Below are positions 59,663 to 64,000 of a stretch of DNA of 64,000 bases, piece by piece. Positions within the stretch are counted from its first letter, which is position 1, and every line of letters begins with the position of its first letter. The position numbers were made by a program, and so were the translations under genes. The DNA is from Lysobacterales bacterium 66-474 (GTDB lineage Bacteria > Pseudomonadota > Gammaproteobacteria > Xanthomonadales > Rhodanobacteraceae), in NCBI GenBank assembly GCA_001899805.1, contig MKWP01000002.1, positions 248,001-312,000 on the forward strand, written 5' to 3'. A model generated the notes under the pieces. The model was not told where the DNA came from, did not search any database, and worked only from the letters and a program-made list of their open reading frames with translations.

Positions 59663-60967
59663 TCAATTCCCCTTCAACTGCAATGCCGGCGCGACATGGC
59701 AGGCACGCCACGCAGGCAACAGGCCGGCGAGCAGGGACGCGCCGATCGCGAGCGCGAACGTGATCAGCAACATCAGCGGATCGAGGTGCGCGAGCTTGGC
59801 GTAATCCGCCGGTTGCCTGCGTACCAGCCACAAACCCAACTGGGCGAGCAGCAAGCCACCGATGCCACCGGCCAGACCGACGAGGCCCGCCTCGACCAGC
59901 AGTTGCTCGAACACCGCGCGGCGCGCGGCGCCCAGTGCGCGGCGCACGCCGATTTCGCCGGAGCGGCGCAGGAATTTCGCCAGCATCAGTCCGACGGTGT
60001 TGACCAGACACACCAGCAGGAACCCGAACGCCAGCCACGCTTGCAGGCGCACGTCGCCCGGCACGACCTTCTTGAAGCCCAGCCACTGCATCACGTCGCG
60101 CAGGCGCACGTTGGGCGGACGCTGGAAGCGGCCCAGCGTTTTCTGTTCCTGCGAATAGTGGACGAGGAATTGTTTGTACGCGGCGGCCTGCGCAGGCGTA
60201 TCGAGTTGCACCCAGAACTGCAACCAGGTGCACGGCGCCTGCTCCAGCTTGTCCTGGCTGGGCGCGCCCTTGCCCCAGCAATCGGTCGAACCGTTGTGCG
60301 CCAATCTCAGGTCGCGCGAAGTGGATAGCGGCACGAACACATCTTCGTTCTCGCCATACGTACCCTGGTACAAGTCGTAGAAATGCGGATCGGGCCGCCA
60401 CGCGTCGAGCACCCCGACGATGCGCAGGTCAGCATCGTTGACGTTGATGGTTTTCCCGAGGCTGTCCTTGCCGCCGAACAACTTGTCGTTGAGGGTGCGC
60501 GAGATCACCGCCACGCGCGCGCGGTTTTCATCGTCGGAAGTCGTCCACGCCGTGCCGTATTCGAACGGCACGCCGAACATCGGAAAGAAATCCGTCGTGG
60601 TGTAGCGCGCGTCCGCGTAGAACGGATCGAGGTTCGCCTGCGTCGGCTGGATCGGCACCGAGCCGCCGGTCATCAGCGCCTGCCGGTCCGCGCGGTGCGC
60701 GTGCAGCAGGTTCATGCCGTCGATCCACGTCACCTGGTCGGCCGGCTCGCCTCCGGGCTGGTAGCCGTTCATGTCGCGCGGATCGATTTGCGGGTAGTAG
60801 ATGTGGGCACTGCGTCTGGGCAAGGGATCGCCCGAGAGCACGTGCAACACGGTCAGCGTGGTCATCGACGCACCGATCCCCAGCGCGATCGCCAGCACCA
60901 TCAATCCCGTCAGGACCGGATTGCGCCTGAGGCTGCGCAGCGCGAGATCGAAGTAATAGGCGAGCAT
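59663..60967 (-). CDS. ABC transporter permease (MacB/FtsX type), B-type
   Basis: A 434-residue MacB-type permease. The N-terminus MLAYYFDLALRSLRRNPVLT leads to helix 1 (GLMVLAIALGIGASMTTLTV), a periplasmic domain (about 45-290) with TTDFFPMFGVPFEYG, and C-terminal helices with LRRSGEIGVRRALGAARRAV. It closely resembles the gene at 62213-63520. Its ATG shares one base with the stop of the upstream A-type gene (TGATG), so A and B are translationally coupled and probably form a heterodimer (inference). Confidence 0.85.
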   Translation of the reverse strand: MLAYYFDLALRSLRRNPVLTGLMVLAIALGIGASMTTLTVLHVLSGDPLPRRSAHIYYPQIDPRDMNGYQPGGEPADQVTWIDGMNLLHAHRADRQALMTGGSVPIQPTQANLDPFYADARYTTTDFFPMFGVPFEYGTAWTTSDDENRARVAVISRTLNDKLFGGKDSLGKTINVNDADLRIVGVLDAWRPDPHFYDLYQGTYGENEDVFVPLSTSRDLRLAHNGSTDCWGKGAPSQDKLEQAPCTWLQFWVQLDTPAQAAAYKQFLVHYSQEQKTLGRFQRPPNVRLRDVMQWLGFKKVVPGDVRLQAWLAFGFLLVCLVNTVGLMLAKFLRRSGEIGVRRALGAARRAVFEQLLVEAGLVGLAGGIGGLLLAQLGLWLVRRQPADYAKLAHLDPLMLLITFALAIGASLLAGLLPAWRACHVAPALQLKGN

Positions 60968-62199
60968 CACACGCTTCTCGTCGCGACCACCGGCGGGACG
61001 CGCGAGGCGCGCAACGCCGGCCCGAACACCGCGAGTTGCCCGATCATCCACAGCGCGATCGCGCCGGCCGGCAGATAGAACCACGGCAGGCGCGGCAGCT
61101 CGTAGTGCAGCATCAGCAGCAGGCTGAGGCCGTACGCCAACAGCATCCCGGCAAGGATGCCGAACGTGACGATCAGGAAATTCTCGGTCTGGAAGTAGTG
61201 CAGGATGTCGGTGCGTGTGGCGCCCAGCGCACGGCGGATGCCGATCTGCTTGCGTCGCTGCGCCACCCAGAAGCTGGCGAGTCCCACGATGCCGAGCCCC
61301 GTCACCAGCAACACTGCCACGATCACGCTGACCAGCATGCCCGCCATCGCGTGGTCGTCCTTGAAATAGTCGCTGCGGATTTCATCGTACGTGCGCGTGT
61401 GGGTGATCACGCGCGTCGCGTCGGCGCCCTTCAGAGCCGCGACCGCGGCGGCCAACACCCGTTGCCGATCCTGCGGCAACGTGCGGATCACGTAGCTTTG
61501 ATCCTTGTCCGCGCCCATGTGCACCGGAATGATCATCGAGTACTGCGCGGTGGCGGTCTTGTAGGCGTTCGCGCGCGCCAGCGTCTCCACCACGCCCACC
61601 ACGCGGAAACTCGCCTTGGGCGCAAGCCAGATCATCTTGCCCAGCGGGCTTTGCTGCGGCCACAGGCGAGCGGCCAGGGCCTGGCTGATGACGGTCGGCA
61701 TCGGGAAGCCCTTGCCGCTGTCATCGGCGAGCGACTTGAGCACGATGTCCGCGTTCACGTAATCGTCGGGTTCGAGGGCGCGTCCCGACACCAGGTGCAG
61801 GCCGAACGTCGGGATCAGGTTCTCGCCAAAATATTCCGCAGCGTTCAACGTCGGATGCGGTTGCGTCGGCGAGAGCATCACGTTGCCGTTCGACGAATCC
61901 CCGCCGAACGGCACCTGGTTGGTCATGCCGACTGCCTGCACGTCGGGGATCTGCCGCAACGCCGCGAGGTCTTCCTGTGCGCGCGCATAGCGATCGGGTG
62001 GCGGTGCGATCGGCGCCTGCTGGATCTGGACCACCTCGTGTTCGGCGATCCCGCTGGGCATCTGCATGTGCTGCAGGCGTTGCACGATCAGGAACACGCC
62101 GTTGCAGACGATCGCGCAGCTCAACGCGATCTCCAGCATCAGCAGCAGGATGATGATCTTGTGCCGGCTCAGTGTCTTGAAGATGGGCAGGATGTCCAT
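60967..62199 (-). CDS. ABC transporter permease (MacB/FtsX type), A-type
   Basis: A 410-residue paralogue of the permease at 58432-59661. The N-terminus MDILPIFKTLSRHKIIILLL and helix 1 are followed by a periplasmic domain with QEDLAALRQIPDVQAVGMTN, and the coupling segment AQRRKQIGIRRALGATRTDI. The two A-type proteins appear similar over their whole lengths, suggesting a tandem duplication of an A-B pair. It lies 13 bp after the upstream B-type gene and is coupled to the next. Confidence 0.85.
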   Translation of the reverse strand: MDILPIFKTLSRHKIIILLLMLEIALSCAIVCNGVFLIVQRLQHMQMPSGIAEHEVVQIQQAPIAPPPDRYARAQEDLAALRQIPDVQAVGMTNQVPFGGDSSNGNVMLSPTQPHPTLNAAEYFGENLIPTFGLHLVSGRALEPDDYVNADIVLKSLADDSGKGFPMPTVISQALAARLWPQQSPLGKMIWLAPKASFRVVGVVETLARANAYKTATAQYSMIIPVHMGADKDQSYVIRTLPQDRQRVLAAAVAALKGADATRVITHTRTYDEIRSDYFKDDHAMAGMLVSVIVAVLLVTGLGIVGLASFWVAQRRKQIGIRRALGATRTDILHYFQTENFLIVTFGILAGMLLAYGLSLLLMLHYELPRLPWFYLPAGAIALWMIGQLAVFGPALRASRVPPVVATRSV

Positions 62200-62212
62200 G
62201 ATGTTGGCAGGC

Positions 62213-63520
62213 CTAATTGCTCTTCAGCAGCACGGCCGGGGCGACATTGCAGGCGCGCCAGGCGGGAAGCATTCCGGCAAGGAGGCTGGCGCCGATCGCG
62301 AGCACGAACGTGACCAGCAACATGGCGGGATCGAGATGCGCCAGCGACGCGTAGTCGGTGGAGCGGTGCTGGACCATCCACAACCCGAGCAGTGCCAGCA
62401 GCAATCCGCCAACCCCACCGGCCAATCCGACCACGCCGGACTCGGTCAGCAGTTGTGCGAACAACGCGCGTTTCGACGCCCCCAGCGCGCGACGGACGCT
62501 CAACTCGCCGGAGCGGCGCAGGAATTTCGCCAGCATCAGTCCGACCGTATTGAGCAGGCACACCAGCAGGAAGCCGAACGCGAGCCACGCCTGCAGGCGC
62601 ACGTCGCTGGGCACGACCCCGTTGTAATCCAGCCACTGCATCAGGTCGTCGAGGCGCACGTTCGGCGCGCGCACGAACCGGCCCAATGCCTTCTGTTCTT
62701 CCGAGTAATGGGTGAGGAACCGCTTGTACGCCGCGGCTTTCGCGGGGCTGTCGAGTTCCACCCAGAATTGCAGCCACACGCAGGTCGCCGACGGGTACAC
62801 GCCGCCCGCGCCACCTGCGCCGTTGCCCCAGCAATCGTTGGAGCCGTTGTGGTCGAAGTGCATCTCCAATGCGGTCTGCAACGGCAGGAATACCTGCTCG
62901 TAATAGTTGTACGAGCCGGTGTTGAGGTCGTAGAAATGCGGGTTCGGACGCCAACTGTCGAGCACGCCGACGATGCGGAACGTGGCGTCGCCGAGGCGCA
63001 ACGTGCGTCCCGTGCTGTCGGCGCCGTTGAACAATTTGTCGTCGAGTTGGCGCGTGATCACCACGTCGCGGGCATGCGCCTCGTCATCCGCGCCGGTCCA
63101 GCCGTGGCCGTACCGGAACGGCGCATCGAACATGGCGAAGAAATCGGCGGTGGTGAAGCGCGCCTCCACGTAGAACGGGTCGAGCGTGGACGATACCGGC
63201 TGGATCGGCACCGCGCCGCCGAACATCAGGGCCTGGCGATCCGCGCGCTTCGCCCGCAGCAGGTTCATGCCGTCGATCAACGTGACCTGCTCCGGCGGCA
63301 GCGTGCCGGGCATCATCCCGCGCGCATCCTGCGGATCGATCTGCGGGTAGTAGAGTTCGCCGCTCCTGCCCGGCAACGGATCGCCCGAAAGCACGTGCAG
63401 CACCGTCAGCGTGGTCATCGAAGCGCCAATGCCCACCGCGATCGCCAGCACCATCAACGCTGTCAGCACCTTGTTGCGTTTCAGGCTGCGCAGCGCGAGA
63501 TCGACGTAGTAGGCGAACAT
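62213..63520 (-). CDS. ABC transporter permease (MacB/FtsX type), B-type
   Basis: A 435-residue paralogue of the permease at 59663-60967, with the same N-terminus pattern (MFAYYVDLALRSLKRNKVLT) and the same ordered blocks: PLPGRSGELYYPQIDPQD, TADFFAMFDAPFRYGHGW and LRRSGELSVRRALGASKRAL. One N-terminal helix, a periplasmic domain and three C-terminal helices. It lies 15 bp downstream of the partial A-type gene. Confidence 0.85.
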   Translation of the reverse strand: MFAYYVDLALRSLKRNKVLTALMVLAIAVGIGASMTTLTVLHVLSGDPLPGRSGELYYPQIDPQDARGMMPGTLPPEQVTLIDGMNLLRAKRADRQALMFGGAVPIQPVSSTLDPFYVEARFTTADFFAMFDAPFRYGHGWTGADDEAHARDVVITRQLDDKLFNGADSTGRTLRLGDATFRIVGVLDSWRPNPHFYDLNTGSYNYYEQVFLPLQTALEMHFDHNGSNDCWGNGAGGAGGVYPSATCVWLQFWVELDSPAKAAAYKRFLTHYSEEQKALGRFVRAPNVRLDDLMQWLDYNGVVPSDVRLQAWLAFGFLLVCLLNTVGLMLAKFLRRSGELSVRRALGASKRALFAQLLTESGVVGLAGGVGGLLLALLGLWMVQHRSTDYASLAHLDPAMLLVTFVLAIGASLLAGMLPAWRACNVAPAVLLKSN

Positions 63521-63535
63521 TGGTGTCCCCCTTCA

Positions 63536-64000
63536 TCACACCGTGCGTGTCGCTTCCACCGGGGATACCCGCGACGCGCGCCGCGCCGGCGCGAACACCG
63601 CACCCTGACCCAGAAGCAGCAACACGACGATCCCGGCCAGCACGTACAACAACGGCATCCGGTCCATCGAGAGCTGCGTCATCATCCAGAGGTTCAACCC
63701 CACCGCGAGGATCGCGCCCAGCACCACGCCGGCACCCGCGATCAGCAGGTTCTCGGTCTGGAAGTAGCGCAGGATGTCCTGCCGCGTCGCGCCCAATGCG
63801 CGGCGGATGCCGATCTGCTTGCGCCGCTGGCCGACCCAGAAACTGGTAAGCCCGATGATGCCCGCGCCGGTGATCACCAGCAGCACCGCGCAGATGATGC
63901 CCATCAGGATCGCGGTGCCGCGGTCGCTGTCGTAGGCGCGGTGGCGGATTTCCGCGAAGCTCAGCACGCCGTCCTTGGGGTCGATGACGCGCATGCGGCT
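63536..64000 (-). CDS. ABC transporter permease (MacB/FtsX type), partial
   Basis: The C-terminal 154 residues of a further A-type permease; the 5' part lies beyond the window's right edge. Visible are three helices with MGIICAVLLVITGAGIIGL, the coupling segment GQRRKQIGIRRALGATRQDI and a C-terminus ending SPVEATRTV, matching the A-type ending (PPVVATRSV). It is the third A-type member of the array. The ATPase may lie further upstream. Confidence 0.85.
   Translation of the reverse strand, partial: SRMRVIDPKDGVLSFAEIRHRAYDSDRGTAILMGIICAVLLVITGAGIIGLTSFWVGQRRKQIGIRRALGATRQDILRYFQTENLLIAGAGVVLGAILAVGLNLWMMTQLSMDRMPLLYVLAGIVVLLLLGQGAVFAPARRASRVSPVEATRTV

Noticed and set aside
1..64000. CRISPR arrays or prophage genes
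   Set aside because: No regularly spaced direct repeats and no integrase, capsid, portal or terminase-like proteins were seen on either strand.

Overview
The window is a G+C-rich (well above 60% by eye), densely coding stretch of chromosome from a Gram-negative gammaproteobacterium. It is most likely from the Xanthomonadales, Rhodanobacteraceae or Xanthomonadaceae. Pointers are a bifunctional hisB and fused hisIE in the order hisGDCBHAFI, a TrpR-like HisR regulator in front of that operon, a Kdo kinase, tmk-holB close to pilZ, EF-P-like EfpL, and REP-like palindromes with the core CCATGGATGG. This placement is inference from gene content, not a database match. No plasmid, prophage or CRISPR signature is present.

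Layout from left to right. 1-3150: lipopolysaccharide-core genes (DUF6165 protein, family 9 glycosyltransferase, Kdo kinase) and an MBL-fold hydrolase. 3156-5571: molybdopterin synthesis (moaA, moaC, moaD, moaE). 5576-6002: SRP RNA, a partial tRNA-Ser copy and tRNA-Ser(GGA). 6077-9441: dnaX-ybaB-recR, a GNAT acetyltransferase and a HIT protein. 9523-15182: a leftward block with slp, a tgpA/DUF58/MoxR transglutaminase operon, yceF and a small membrane protein. 15256-26286: one of the best-conserved bacterial neighbourhoods, yceD-rpmF-fabH-fabD-fabG-acpP-fabF-pabB-pabC-mltG-tmk-holB, here with a DUF1737 gene between fabD and fabG. 26387-28011: PIG-L deacetylase, PilZ protein and tRNA-Pro(CGG).

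28130-39433 is a histidine-centred region: hisS, a tiny GIY-YIG gene enclosed by perfect 28-bp inverted repeats, an unusually long histidine ammonia-lyase, then hisR-hisGDCBHAFI. A perfect 24-bp palindrome overlaps the -35 box of the probable hisR promoter, which suggests autoregulated repression of histidine synthesis. 39535-45385 holds an exported MBL-fold protein and a leftward molybdoenzyme operon (2Fe-2S subunit, Moco subunit, XdhC, MocA-like cytidylyltransferase), which would use the cofactor started by moaACDE at the left end.

45532-50991 is a compact leftward seven-gene operon. It mixes the methionine-salvage enzymes mtnB, mtnD and mtnC with a bacterial PH-domain protein, a C13 (legumain-type) peptidase, and a sugar nucleotidylyltransferase/kinase pair. 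Then come a HiPIP, two APC amino-acid permeases, efpL, an SDR dehydrogenase, a GNAT protein and HMG-CoA lyase. 58432-64000 is a tandem array of MacB/FtsX-type ABC permeases in an alternating A-B pattern that runs off the right edge.

Most genes overlap their neighbour by 1-4 bp (ATGA or GTGA), so translational coupling is widespread. The least ordinary features are the GIY-YIG/inverted-repeat cassette, the mixed mtn operon, the long ammonia-lyase, the hisR operator, the long hairpin between fabH and fabD, and the permease array.
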